Shown here: positions 1 to 8,501 of the stretch, in pieces | How positions within the stretch are numbered: the stretch's first letter is position 1 | Layout: every line of letters begins with the position of its first letter | Source: an uncultured Collinsella sp. | GTDB lineage: Bacteria > Actinomycetota > Coriobacteriia > Coriobacteriales > Coriobacteriaceae | Reading direction: 5' to 3' | NCBI GenBank assembly: GCA_900541145.1 | Contig: UQIH01000010.1 | Span: 17,505 to 81,504 of the forward strand | Length of the DNA stretch: 64,000 nucleotides | Position numbers and translations under genes: made by a program | Notes under the pieces: model-generated | Told to the model about the DNA's origin: nothing | Database searches by the model: none | Seen by the model: the letters and a program-made list of their open reading frames with translations, nothing else

Positions 1-423
1 CGTCTTGAGCATCTTGCGGTAGTCCATGCGATACAGGTGATCGCCCGAAAGAATCAGGACGTACTTGGGGTCGTTGGCTTTGATGTAGTCAAGGTTCTGC
101 GTAATGGCGTCGGCCGTGCCCGCATACCAGGCGCCGCCGGTCTGCGTCTCGTACGGCGGCAGGATCGACACGCCACCGTCGCGGCTGTCCAGATCCCACG
201 CCTCGCCGGAGCCCACATAGGCGTGCAGCAGATAGGGGCGATACTGCGTCAGAACGCCCACCGTGTCGATGCCCGAGTTGGAGCAGTTGGAGAGCGAAAA
301 GTCGATAATGCGGAACTTGCCACCAAAGCTAACCGCCGGCTTGGCGATCTTTTGGGTGAGTGCCCCCAATCGGCTGCCCTGTCCTCCTGCGAGGAGCATC
401 GCGATGCATTCTTTCTTACTCAT
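1..423 (-). CDS. glgC: Glucose-1-phosphate adenylyltransferase, N-terminal part (runs off the window)
   Basis: Makes ADP-glucose from glucose-1-phosphate and ATP, the committed step of bacterial glycogen synthesis in the cytoplasm. The minus-strand reading starts MSKKECIAMLLAGGQGSRLG, the nucleotidyltransferase glycine-rich loop. It continues with KPAVSFGGKFRIIDF, then SNCSNSGI, and later LSGDHLYRMDY, all characteristic of GlgC. Only about 140 of an expected ~400 residues are present because the 3' end lies outside the window. The ATG at 423-421 has a good AAGGAG ribosome binding site. It is the third gene of a minus-strand glgB-glgP-glgC order, 107 nt after the glgP stop. Confidence 0.93.
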   Translation of the reverse strand, partial: MSKKECIAMLLAGGQGSRLGALTQKIAKPAVSFGGKFRIIDFSLSNCSNSGIDTVGVLTQYRPYLLHAYVGSGEAWDLDSRDGGVSILPPYETQTGGAWYAGTADAITQNLDYIKANDPKYVLILSGDHLYRMDYRKMLKT

Positions 424-530
424 CGATTTCTCCTTCTGTCATCGATGTTCCTAAACCCATTAGCGACGGGCGCGGCGCAACGTCGCACCCGTCGAGTAAT
501 GCCGTGCTGGCATAGGGGAGCTCGCGGCCT

Positions 531-2957
531 TTACGCGTGCCAGATCTCGTCTCGATACTCGCGAATGGTGCGGTCGCTCGAGAACCAGCCCGAGCAGGCG
601 GTGTTGAGCAGCGCCTTGCGGTTCCAGGTCTCCTGGTCGCCGTAGCTGTTCGTGAGCTTCTCCCACGCATCCACGTAGCTGCGGAAATCGGCCATAACCA
701 GGTCGGGGTCGTTGTTGTTCATGAGCTCGTTGTAGATGCTCTCGAAGTTGCCCGAAAGGCCCGCAAAGGTTTTGTCCTTGAGCTCGTCCATCACGCGGCC
801 CAGGCGCTCGCGGTCGCCGTTGAGGGTATCCCACGCAAAGTAGCTGTTGGATGCCCAGAGCTGCTCGACCTCGGGAGCGGTCAGGCCAAAGATGGCCTCG
901 TTCTCGCGACCGGCCAGGTCGGCGATCTCGATGTTGGCGCCGTCGAGGGTGCCCAGCGTAATGGCGCCGTTCATCATGAGCTTCATGTTGGACGTGCCCG
1001 AGGCCTCCTTGCCGGCCGTGGAGATCTGCTCCGATATCTCGGCGGCAGGGTAGATGAGCTGGGCGTTACTCACGCGGAAGTTGGGGATAAAGCAGACCTT
1101 CATGACCTCGTTGACGCGGGCATCGTTGTTAATGACCTCGGCGACGGAATTAATGAGGCGGATGGTCTCCTTGGCAAAGGTGTAGCTCGAGGCAGCCTTG
1201 CCGCTAAAGATGAAGGTCGTCGGCGTCACGTGGAAGTTGGGATCCGCGATGCGACGGTTGTAGATGTCCATCACCTTCATGATGTTCATTAGCTGGCGCT
1301 TGTAGGCATGGAAGCGCTTCACCTGAACATCGAAGACGGTATTGGGGTCGATGACCAGACCGGTCTCGGCCTTAACGTAGGCGGCCAGGCGCTCCTTGTT
1401 GGCGCGCTTGGAGGCACCCACGGCCTTCAGGAACTCGGTGTCGTTCTGGAACTCCTTGAGTTTCTCCAGCTCAAAGGCGTCCTTGAGCCAGCCGTCGCCA
1501 ATGGCCTCTGTCACGAGCTTGGCGTAGGTGGGGTTGGCCTCGGCAAAGAAGCGACGGTGCGAGATGCCGTTGGTCTTGTTGTTGAACTTCTCGGGCGTCA
1601 GGGCATAGAAGTCCTTGAGCACGATGTTCTTGATGATGTCGGAGTGGATCTTGGCCACGCCGTTGACGCTGTGGCTACAGATCACGGACAGGTTGGCCAT
1701 GCGAATCTCGCCGTCCCACAGAATGGCGGTCTGGCGCAGACGCTCCTGCCAGCCCTCCTGCGTGGTGTCGAACGACTCGTGCCAACGACGGCTGATCTCG
1801 TCGATAATCTGGTACACGCGGGGGAGGAGCTTGGAGAACGTGCCGATGGGCCACTTCTCCAGAGCCTCGGGCAGGATGGTGTGGTTGGTGTAGCTCACGA
1901 CCTGCGTCACGATGTTCCAGGCGTCGTCCCACTCGAGCTTCTTCTCGTCGATGAGGATACGCATGAGCTCGGGACCGCACATGGCGGGGTGGGTATCGTT
2001 GGTGTGGATGGCCACAAACTGCGGCAGCAGCTCCCAGTTCGCGCCGTGCTCCTTCTCAAAGGTGTCGAGCAGGCTGTAGATGCCGGCCGATACAAACAGG
2101 TACTCCTGCTTTAGGCGCAGCAGACGGCCGTGCTCGCCGGCGTCGTTGGGGTAGAGGATGGCGCTGATGGCCTCGGCCTCGGCACGCTCGGCATCGGCCA
2201 GGGCATAGTCGCCGCGGTTGAAGGCTTCAAGGTCAAAGTGCTCCTCGACCGGCTCGGCAGCCCAGACGCGCAGCTTGTTGACGGTCTCGCCGGCATAGCC
2301 AACAACGGGGATGTCGTAGGGGACGGCCAGGATATCCTGCGTGTCCACCGTGCGGTAGAACGTGCGGCCGTTTTCCTCAAAGCCTTCGACGTGGCCACCA
2401 AACTTAATGGTCACGGCCTTGTCCTGACGACGGACCTCCCAGGGATAGCCGTGGGTGAGCCACTCGTCGGTGGCCTCCACCTGGCTGCCGTTGACGATCT
2501 CCTGCTTAAACAGGCCGTAGCGGTAGCGCATGCCGTTGCCGTAGCCGGCAATGCCCTCGGCTGCCATGGAATCTAGGAAGCATGCGGCAAGACGGCCCAG
2601 GCCACCGTTGCCCAGAGCCGGATCGGGCTCCTGGTTCTCGATGACGGACAAGTCAAAGCCCATGTCGTCGAGCGCCTCGGCGACCATGTCACGCACGCCA
2701 AAATTGAGCAGGTAGTTATCGAGCAGGCGGCCGATCAAAAACTCGATCGAGAAGTAGTACACGCGCTTCTTGCCCTCGGACGCCGCACGGGCGTCGCTCT
2801 TGGTGGCAACGGTGCGGGCCTTCTCGGCCACGAGCTTGGCCAGGGCGTTAAAGCGGTCGAGGTCGCTGGCGGCCTCGATGCTCTTGCCGCTGATGCTCAT
2901 GACGGCATCGCGATAGAGTTCGGTAAACTCCTGTTTGTTGTCGAAGATCTTATTCAT
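531..2957 (-). CDS. glgP: Glycogen/maltodextrin phosphorylase
   Basis: Releases glucose-1-phosphate from the non-reducing ends of glycogen or maltodextrin, using pyridoxal phosphate. The 808-residue length fits GT35 phosphorylases. The N-terminal half has ALGNGGLGRLAACFLDS and YGNGMRYRYGLF, and the C-terminal half has the PLP-lysine region KEASGTSNMKLMMNGAITLG followed by DGANIEI. The start at 2957 has AAAGGAA seven bases upstream. It sits between glgB and glgC on the same strand, so synthesis and degradation enzymes are probably co-transcribed. No truncation or missing motif was seen. Confidence 0.96.
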   Translation of the reverse strand: MNKIFDNKQEFTELYRDAVMSISGKSIEAASDLDRFNALAKLVAEKARTVATKSDARAASEGKKRVYYFSIEFLIGRLLDNYLLNFGVRDMVAEALDDMGFDLSVIENQEPDPALGNGGLGRLAACFLDSMAAEGIAGYGNGMRYRYGLFKQEIVNGSQVEATDEWLTHGYPWEVRRQDKAVTIKFGGHVEGFEENGRTFYRTVDTQDILAVPYDIPVVGYAGETVNKLRVWAAEPVEEHFDLEAFNRGDYALADAERAEAEAISAILYPNDAGEHGRLLRLKQEYLFVSAGIYSLLDTFEKEHGANWELLPQFVAIHTNDTHPAMCGPELMRILIDEKKLEWDDAWNIVTQVVSYTNHTILPEALEKWPIGTFSKLLPRVYQIIDEISRRWHESFDTTQEGWQERLRQTAILWDGEIRMANLSVICSHSVNGVAKIHSDIIKNIVLKDFYALTPEKFNNKTNGISHRRFFAEANPTYAKLVTEAIGDGWLKDAFELEKLKEFQNDTEFLKAVGASKRANKERLAAYVKAETGLVIDPNTVFDVQVKRFHAYKRQLMNIMKVMDIYNRRIADPNFHVTPTTFIFSGKAASSYTFAKETIRLINSVAEVINNDARVNEVMKVCFIPNFRVSNAQLIYPAAEISEQISTAGKEASGTSNMKLMMNGAITLGTLDGANIEIADLAGRENEAIFGLTAPEVEQLWASNSYFAWDTLNGDRERLGRVMDELKDKTFAGLSGNFESIYNELMNNNDPDLVMADFRSYVDAWEKLTNSYGDQETWNRKALLNTACSGWFSSDRTIREYRDEIWHA

Positions 2958-3051
2958 ACGTTCCTTTCCCCCGGGGATGTTTCTCCCGGAACGGTTGTGA
3001 CTTGTATCCTACGCCCCCGCGGGACGGGTAATTGCAGTGGTAACGCTTTTG

Positions 3052-5310
3052 TTACGCATCCTTGCCAGATGCTTTAACAGCGCCTGTCTTAGCCTTGGGA
3101 GCAGCCTTTTTAGTGGTTGCCTTCTTGGTCTTGGGCTTAGCCGTGGCTTTGGCGGCAGACTTGGCAGTCTTCGCCTTAGCCGGAGCCTTCTTGGCGGCCG
3201 CGGCCTTGGGCTTTACCGAGGACGTGCGCTTCTTGGGCGCAGCCTTGGGCTCCTCGACCACGGGCGGCTTATAGCTGCTGGGACCGCGGCGCTTAAGCAC
3301 CACGCCTGCCAGGCCGGGCACCTTAATCTCAATAGAGTCCATCTGCCCGTTCCAGGGATAGGGCTCACTCGAGCAGGTGTAGGGCTCCTCACCGGCGTAT
3401 CCGCTGCCGCCAAACTCGGGACGGTCGGAATCGAAGATGACCTCCCAGTCACCCTCGCGCGGCACGCCCACGCGGAAGCTCTCGTAGCTCGCCGGGTCAA
3501 AGTTGATCAGGATCACCAGATCGTCATCGACGTCCTCGCCCTGGCGCACAAAGCTCACGATGGACTGCTTAGAGTTATCCGCGTCAATCCAGGTAAAGCC
3601 GTCGTCGGTGTAGCCGCGCTCGTACAGGGCGGGCTCGGCAGTGTACAGGTGGTTGAGCGCCTTGATAAACGCCTGATGATGACGGTGGGTCTCGTACTCC
3701 TCGGTCAAGAACCACTGAATGGACTCGTAGTAGCGCCACTCGATAAACTGGCCGATCTCGTTACCCATAAAGTTGAGCTTGGCACCGGGGTGCGTCATTT
3801 GGTAGAAGGCGAGCGTGCGCAGGCCGGCAAACTGGCGCCACCAGTCGCCCGGCATGCGGCCGATCAGCGAGCACTTGCCGTGCACGACCTCGTCGTGGCT
3901 CAGCGGGCAGATAAAGTTCTCGGTAAAGGCGTACATGATGGAGAACGTGAGCAGTCCGTGGTTGCCGGGGCGCCACGGAAAATCGGTCTGCATGTAGTGC
4001 AGGGTGTCGTTCATCCAGCCCATGTCCCACTTATAGTGGAAACCCAGGCCGCCGTCCTGCGGCGGATAGGTCACGAGCGGCCACGCGGTGGACTCCTCGG
4101 CCATCATCATTACGTCGGGGTAGTGGGCCTCCACGGCGCAGTTGACCTGACGGATAAACGCGCTGGCGTCCAGGTCCTCCTCGGTACCGTACTTGTTGAA
4201 CTTCTTTTGGCCGGGATCGTCGATGCCAAAGTTGAGGTACAGCATGCTGGACACGCCGTCCATGCGAATACCGTCCACGTGGAAGTTCTCGAGCCAATAC
4301 AGCACGTTGGAGACCAGGAAGGAGCGGACCTCGCCGCGAGCGAAATCAAACTTGTGCGTGCCCCAGTTTGGGTGAATCTCGTGCTCAAACAGCATGTGGC
4401 CGTTAAAGGTGGCAAGGCCGTGGGAGTCGGCGCAAAAACCGCCGGGCACCCAGTCCATGATCACGCCGATGCCTGCCTCGTGGCACGCATCTATAAAGTG
4501 CATGAGCTGCTGCGGGTTGCCGTAGCGCGACGTGGCGGCATAATAGCCGGTCGTCTGATAACCCCAGGAGCCATCGAAGGGATGCTCCATGAGCGGCATG
4601 ACCTCGATATGCGTGTAGCCCATATCGTGCACGTAGTCCACGAGCTCCACCGACAGGTCGTCGTAGGTGTAAAACTCGCCGCGTTGCGCGGGGAAGGGGT
4701 CCATGGGGCCGGGGTAGTTGCCGTACTCGTCGGGCTCGCCCTGTGGCGCTTCGCCGTGGCGCTTCCACGAGCCAATATGCACCTCGTAGATGTTAAGCGG
4801 CTGCGACATGTGGTTGTGGCCGGCGCGGCGCTTGAGCCACGCGGCGTCGTTCCACTTGTAGCCATCGAGGGTCCACAGCACGCTCGCGGTACCCGGGGGG
4901 CACTCGGCCTTAAAGGCATACGGATCGGCCTTATAGAGCTTCTCGCCCTCGTTGGTCTCGATGAGATATTTATAGAGCTGGCCCTGCTCGGCACCAGGAA
5001 TAAAGCCTTCCCAAATAGCGCTCGTATGCACGGGCACCAGCGGGTTGGCTTCCTCATCCCAGTCGTTAAATTCGCCAATGACATGGACGCTCTTTACGTC
5101 GGGCGCCCAAACGCAAAAGCGCCAGCCGCGCGTGCGCTGCTGCGTGTCGGGATGCGCGCCCATCTTTTCCCAGCTGCGCTCCCACATACCAATGCCAAAC
5201 AGATAGACATCGTCCTTGGAGAGTTCCGGTGCGTGCGGGGCGGCTTTACGGGTAGCGGGCTTTTTAGCAGTTGGCTTTAGCTTTGTATCGCTCACGTTCG
5301 ATCCCATCAT
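3052..5310 (-). CDS. glgB: 1,4-alpha-glucan branching enzyme with a Lys/Ala-rich C-terminal tail
   Basis: Introduces alpha-1,6 branches into glycogen. A CBM48-like N-terminal region (CVWAPDVKSVHVIGEFNDW) precedes the GH13 barrel. The nucleophile region is DGIRMDGVSSMLYL, the acid/base glutamate is in MMAEESTAWP, and the transition-state Asp is in LSHDEVVHGK. The last ~75 residues are a low-complexity Ala/Lys/Thr tail, resembling histone H1-like tails, which typical GlgB lacks. The start is uncertain: an upstream TTG at 5355 has no ribosome site, tandem ATGs lie at 5310 and 5307, and a GTG at 5295 follows GGGA at good spacing. First gene of the minus-strand glycogen operon. Confidence 0.93.
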   Translation of the reverse strand: MMGSNVSDTKLKPTAKKPATRKAAPHAPELSKDDVYLFGIGMWERSWEKMGAHPDTQQRTRGWRFCVWAPDVKSVHVIGEFNDWDEEANPLVPVHTSAIWEGFIPGAEQGQLYKYLIETNEGEKLYKADPYAFKAECPPGTASVLWTLDGYKWNDAAWLKRRAGHNHMSQPLNIYEVHIGSWKRHGEAPQGEPDEYGNYPGPMDPFPAQRGEFYTYDDLSVELVDYVHDMGYTHIEVMPLMEHPFDGSWGYQTTGYYAATSRYGNPQQLMHFIDACHEAGIGVIMDWVPGGFCADSHGLATFNGHMLFEHEIHPNWGTHKFDFARGEVRSFLVSNVLYWLENFHVDGIRMDGVSSMLYLNFGIDDPGQKKFNKYGTEEDLDASAFIRQVNCAVEAHYPDVMMMAEESTAWPLVTYPPQDGGLGFHYKWDMGWMNDTLHYMQTDFPWRPGNHGLLTFSIMYAFTENFICPLSHDEVVHGKCSLIGRMPGDWWRQFAGLRTLAFYQMTHPGAKLNFMGNEIGQFIEWRYYESIQWFLTEEYETHRHHQAFIKALNHLYTAEPALYERGYTDDGFTWIDADNSKQSIVSFVRQGEDVDDDLVILINFDPASYESFRVGVPREGDWEVIFDSDRPEFGGSGYAGEEPYTCSSEPYPWNGQMDSIEIKVPGLAGVVLKRRGPSSYKPPVVEEPKAAPKKRTSSVKPKAAAAKKAPAKAKTAKSAAKATAKPKTKKATTKKAAPKAKTGAVKASGKDA

Positions 5311-5395
5311 GACGCGGCAGCGTGTTGCCTTGGTGACTAGATGCGAAAGGTCCAAGGCTGCACGAATCGAAGGGACGGCGAAGTTTCTGTGATTC

Positions 5396-5421
5396 GTTCC
5401 ACCTCGCGTGCTCGGTGGAAC
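5396..5421. promoter_or_regulatory. Perfect 8-bp inverted repeat upstream of glgB
   Basis: GTTCCACC (5396-5403) and GGTGGAAC (5414-5421) are perfect inverted copies separated by 10 nt. The pair lies about 85-110 nt upstream of the likely glgB start, in a non-coding stretch. It could be an operator or a hairpin in the glgB leader. There is no following T-run, so an intrinsic terminator is less likely. Role inferred only from position. Confidence 0.35.
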
Positions 5422-5532
5422 TTTCGGCAGAAACTACGATAACACCTGTGCGTTAGTTTTATGGACGAAAGCGGATTTGCGGGGGCGTTTAATCGGTAAG
5501 CGACATGTTTATACCACTGGCAGAATTGCCGT

Positions 5533-5620
5533 GGTAAAACTCTTGACAGTTTTACCAATTAGGGTTTCAAAATTGTTTGGCTTACGTTTGGTAAAACGTT
5601 TTTAGCAGGATGTTTACCAA
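5533..5620. promoter_or_regulatory. Cluster of GGTAAAAC/GTTTTACC operators with overlapping promoter-like element
   Basis: GGTAAAAC (5533-5540) is mirrored by GTTTTACC (5549-5556) across eight bases that contain a -35-like TTGACA (5543-5548). A weak -10-like TTCAAA starts at 5566. A second site, TGGTAAAACGTTTTTAGCA (5589-5607), is an imperfect palindrome centred on CG, the usual geometry of LacI-family operators. A third half-site, TGTTTACCAA, lies at 5611-5620, just before the HAD gene ribosome site. The arrangement suggests a repressor covering a promoter for the plus-strand HAD gene and possibly glgB. No regulator gene is in the window. Confidence 0.45.
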
Positions 5621-5641
5621 TTGATATCGAAAGGTTCGTTT

Positions 5642-6331
5642 ATGTCCCATTCCGCCGCTCCCAAGGTTGCTTTTATTTTCGATTGCGACGGCACGCTGGT
5701 AAATAGCACCCCCGTTTGGGCCTATGCCCAGCCCGAGTTGTTGCACCGTCACGGGATTGACGTGACCGTGGATGACTTTGCCCAATTTGAGCACCTGTCG
5801 CTGGAGGATGAGTGCCAGGCCTACCACGACACGTGGGGCATTGGCGCGAATGGCGAGGAGCTGTATCGCGAGCTGGGTGAGATTTTGATTGATGGGTACT
5901 CCAAGGTACCGCCGCGCGAGGGGCTCCTGGCATTTTTGGAGCAGGCAAAGGCGGCGGATATTGCCATGTGCGTGGCTACGTCCACGCCGGCCGAGCTGGT
6001 TCAGTCCGCGCTCGCTGGTGCCGGGCTCGATGCTTACATGGAGTTTGTGACCACCACGGGCGAGGCGGGACGCTCAAAACAGTTCCCCGACGTATACGAG
6101 CTGGCGCTGCGCCGTCTGGAGGAGCGCCATGGGCACAAGTTTGAGCGCGCTTGGGTGTTTGAGGATGCGGTCTTTGGCCTTAAGAGCTCTGGGGTTGCCG
6201 GCTTTAAGCGCGTGGGCATCTATGACCCGCACGGCCGCATGAAGCGCGACGACGTACGCGCCAACTGCGATATCTTTATCGACAGCTACGAGGGGCTGGA
6301 TTTAGCCCGCGTGCTTTCGTTTGAGGGATAG
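5642..6331 (+). CDS. HAD-superfamily phosphatase, beta-phosphoglucomutase-like
   Basis: A cytoplasmic phosphohydrolase of the haloacid dehalogenase superfamily, 229 residues. Motif I is DCDGTLVNS with the nucleophile Asp, motif II is the Thr/Ser in ATSTP, and motif IV is FEDAVFGLKSSGVAG with the acidic pair. The helical cap between motifs I and II matches the beta-phosphoglucomutase/phosphoglycolate phosphatase subgroup. The start MSHSAAPK at 5642 follows GAAAGG at good spacing; an upstream ATG at 5621 has no ribosome site. The substrate cannot be told from sequence. Its nearness to glycogen genes and the palindromic operators hints at sugar phosphate metabolism, which is inference. Confidence 0.88.
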   Translation: MSHSAAPKVAFIFDCDGTLVNSTPVWAYAQPELLHRHGIDVTVDDFAQFEHLSLEDECQAYHDTWGIGANGEELYRELGEILIDGYSKVPPREGLLAFLEQAKAADIAMCVATSTPAELVQSALAGAGLDAYMEFVTTTGEAGRSKQFPDVYELALRRLEERHGHKFERAWVFEDAVFGLKSSGVAGFKRVGIYDPHGRMKRDDVRANCDIFIDSYEGLDLARVLSFEG

Positions 6332-6340
6332 GCGAGGGCT

Positions 6341-6982
6341 GTGGCTTGCAAGGTATTAGTGGTCTGCGGCTCGCCCGTGGTGGCAAGCGCGGATCTGTTA
6401 CGTAGGCTAGCAGGGGAGTGCGACCACGTCGTCGCCGTGGACCGCGGACTCGACGCGCTGCTGGGCGCCGGACTGGGCTGCGATGTGTATGTGGGGGACG
6501 CCGACACGGTGAGCGACGCGGGTCGTGCGTTGATCGATGCCGCCGAAGCCTTTGAAGTAGAACGCCACGACCCGTATAAAGACTATACCGATCTGGCGCT
6601 GGCGCTCGATTCCGTCTGTCGTCGCTGGCCGGGTGCCGAAGTGGTTGCGACTTGCGCCACCGGAGGCCGTCCCGACATGGCCCTTTCCGTACTGGGGCTG
6701 CTCGCAGGCTGCGAGGACGCCCCCATCTGGATCGCCGAGGACAAGGTGGTCGCCCGCATTCTTCGCGCAGGCGAATCGTGGACCATTGAAGGTGCTGAGG
6801 GCAAGACGTTCTCCATCATCGCCATAGCCCCCAACACCGAGGTAAGCGAACACGGCCTAGAATGGGAACTAGATCACAGCCCGCTGGACCTGTTGGCCGA
6901 CACGGGCATCAGCAACGTCGTCAGGTCAACAGCCACGATCCAAGTCCACACCGGCACCGCCATCGCTTACCTATATCATTAG
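6341..6982 (+). CDS. Thiamine pyrophosphokinase-like protein
   Basis: Probably transfers pyrophosphate from ATP to thiamine to make thiamine diphosphate. The 213-residue protein shows the family hallmarks in order: DRGLDALL near residue 30, GDADTVSD near 50, the DPYKDYTDLALAL motif near 80 (the family D-K-DxTD signature) and GGRPDMALSVLGLL near 110. The C-terminal half is a beta-rich thiamine-binding-like region. It starts with GTG nine bases after the HAD stop, preceded by GGCGAGGG, so the two are probably co-transcribed. The family is well supported; the substrate is by analogy. Confidence 0.8.
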   Translation: MACKVLVVCGSPVVASADLLRRLAGECDHVVAVDRGLDALLGAGLGCDVYVGDADTVSDAGRALIDAAEAFEVERHDPYKDYTDLALALDSVCRRWPGAEVVATCATGGRPDMALSVLGLLAGCEDAPIWIAEDKVVARILRAGESWTIEGAEGKTFSIIAIAPNTEVSEHGLEWELDHSPLDLLADTGISNVVRSTATIQVHTGTAIAYLYH

Positions 6983-7009
6983 GCATTTAGAATCTGACCA
7001 AAAAAGTCC

Positions 7010-7038
7010 TTGCACGTCGCGCCAACTTCCCCTATAGT
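7010..7038 (+). promoter_or_regulatory. Promoter of tRNA-Ala copy 1
   Basis: TTGCAC at 7010-7015 and TATAGT at 7033-7038 are separated by 17 bases and end 13 bases before the mature tRNA. The same box pair (TTGCAT/C and TATAGT) precedes the second tRNA-Ala gene. Confidence 0.8.
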
Positions 7039-7051
7039 ATCTCCTCGTCAC

Positions 7052-7127
7052 GGGGGCGTAGCTCAGCTGGGAGAGCGCTTGACTGGCAGTCAAGAGGTCA
7101 GGGGTTCGATTCCCCTCGTCTCCACCA
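7052..7127 (+). tRNA. tRNA-Ala(GGC), CCA encoded
   Basis: A 76-nt cloverleaf. The acceptor stem GGGGGCG pairs with CGTCTCC and includes the G3-U70 alanine identity pair. The anticodon loop is CTGGCAG, with anticodon GGC reading GCC. The T-loop is GGTTCGATTCC and the 3' CCA is encoded. A near-identical copy is at 35775. Confidence 0.96.
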
Positions 7128-7137
7128 TCGTGAATGC

Positions 7138-7168
7138 AAAGGCCTTCGGTAATCTGAAGGCCTTTTTT
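7138..7168 (+). terminator. Intrinsic terminator after tRNA-Ala 1
   Basis: AAAGGCCTTC (7138-7147) pairs with GAAGGCC and part of the T-run (7156 onward) around an 8-nt loop, followed by TTTTTT at 7163-7168. Confidence 0.9.
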
Positions 7169-7646
7169 CATGCGAAAACACCACATGCCACAAATCCCAC
7201 CTACGCCAACAAAAAGTTGCACAAATTGTTTCCCATGTCTGTACATAGTTTGTTAGCCAAACGCGATTATCAGTGTAGATCGCCGTTCCATATGGGCTTC
7301 AGGAACGCGCCTAATCACCGTTAGCATCCCATTAACCTGCATTAACGTGAACAACATCCCAAAATAACCCCCTTAAGCACGCTAAATGAACGATATGTTG
7401 TCCAACGCAGCCCAAATCAGTTTCACTAACAGCTTGTGCTAAGATACCTAACGTTACATGAGTTCAACTGTGCTCACGGCTTCAGTAAGTCACAAAGCGC
7501 AGGGTCGATCAGCATCCGGCCGTAACGGCGGTGCCAGAAACACCACGAGCTCCAATAAAGAGGCTTTGCGACTTTATTTATTTGCCTTGAGTTAATTCAA
7601 AGATGCAAATACTTACTAGTGTGAATGCCAATACGTAGCAGTCCTA
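7169..7646. other. Gene-free stretch before the polysaccharide cluster leader
   Basis: No convincing coding region, and the short readings lack ribosome sites. The stretch is AT-richer than the flanking core genes. It probably holds the promoter of the polysaccharide operon: TTGAGT near 7588 is a possible -35, but the -10 is weak, so no promoter is claimed. The next feature is the large hairpin at 7647. Confidence 0.4.
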
Positions 7647-7706
7647 CAGCTGTTTGCGTGCGGTCCAGTTTTGTTCCCGCTTGACTGGTTCGCACGCAGC
7701 CAGCTG
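7647..7706 (+). promoter_or_regulatory. 60-nt leader hairpin upstream of the NusG-paralogue gene
   Basis: Three perfectly complementary blocks nest around a 14-nt loop. CAGCTG (7647-7652) pairs with CAGCTG (7701-7706), TGCGTGCG (7655-7662) with CGCACGCA (7691-7698), and CCAGT (7665-7669) with ACTGG (7684-7688). They are separated by symmetric 2-nt internal loops. No T-run follows, so it does not look like a simple terminator. It lies ~190 nt before a NusG-family specificity factor. Known LoaP-type factors act on RNA hairpins in operon leaders, so this is a candidate recruitment element; that function is inferred. Confidence 0.6.
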
Positions 7707-7895
7707 GGGACGCGGTCATTTTGCGATATACGTCCGCGCCTCTAGCAACTGCATTTGTACATACCGTTCACTGTGGGGCAGAGCCACGTGCTTGTCTGAC
7801 TGGGCTCAGGGTTTGAATATGGAGCGTCTACGCGCACAAGCGCCCTGGCGAAGCCATACCCAAACCCCGTGAGCCACACGTAAGACAGCAAGGGG

Positions 7896-8450
7896 GTGGT
7901 GCTCGTGTGGTATGTGATCCAGGTCATTAACGGTCGCGAAGACGTAATGCGCGAGCGCATCGAGCGTATGGTACCGGCGAGCGCCATGCAGGAACTCTTT
8001 TATCCCCAATATCAAACCGAGATTAAGGTACACGGCGAATGGGTCAACACGACCAAGCCTCTGTTCCCCGGTTATCTCATCTGCGATACGTCAGACCCTC
8101 GCACCGTGCAACAGTATCTGCTGCGCATGGACGACTTTGCCCGGGTGCTTGCCCAGGACGGTCAGTTTGTGCCGCTGGCAAAAGAAGAGGCCCAACTCAT
8201 AAGCAGCTTTACGCATAGGGGAGACCGCGTAGTGCCCATGAGTGAGGCCCTAAAAAACGGCGACCAGGTCGTAGTGACGGCAGGTCCGTTGCTGGGCCAC
8301 GAAGGCCTCATCAAAACCATTAATAGACGCAAGTGCACTGCTTATTTGGAGCTCGACCTGTGCGGCCGGCGCGTAACCACCCGCGTTGGCCTTGCCGTTC
8401 TTTCAAACGAGCAGCGCGTCATGCGCAACTTTAAAAAGGCGATCGCCTAG
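7896..8450 (+). CDS. NusG-paralogue transcription antiterminator (LoaP/UpxY-like)
   Basis: A 184-residue NusG-superfamily protein expected to bind elongating RNA polymerase and promote readthrough of the long downstream polysaccharide operon. The NGN domain begins VWYVIQVINGREDVMRERIER and includes TTKPLFPGYLICDT, the NusG beta-strand signature. The KOW-like C-terminal domain has NGDQVVVTAGPLLGHEGLIKTINRRK. It is too short and divergent to be the housekeeping NusG. It starts with GTG after AGGGG; in-frame GTGs at 7899 and 7905 are alternatives. It is the first gene of the cluster and has a large hairpin in its leader, as expected for a specialised antiterminator. LoaP versus UpxY subtype is not certain. 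Confidence 0.85.
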   Translation: MVLVWYVIQVINGREDVMRERIERMVPASAMQELFYPQYQTEIKVHGEWVNTTKPLFPGYLICDTSDPRTVQQYLLRMDDFARVLAQDGQFVPLAKEEAQLISSFTHRGDRVVPMSEALKNGDQVVVTAGPLLGHEGLIKTINRRKCTAYLELDLCGRRVTTRVGLAVLSNEQRVMRNFKKAIA

Positions 8451-8501
8451 CTGCAGACGGTCGCTACACAGAACAGGGAGGACCCCCGACCCGGGGACGA
8501 A

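Noticed and set aside
3037..5280. Long plus-strand open frame (747 codons) opposite glgB
   Set aside because: Antisense shadow of a GC-rich gene; the minus strand has all GlgB motifs and the plus reading has no ribosome site or family resemblance.
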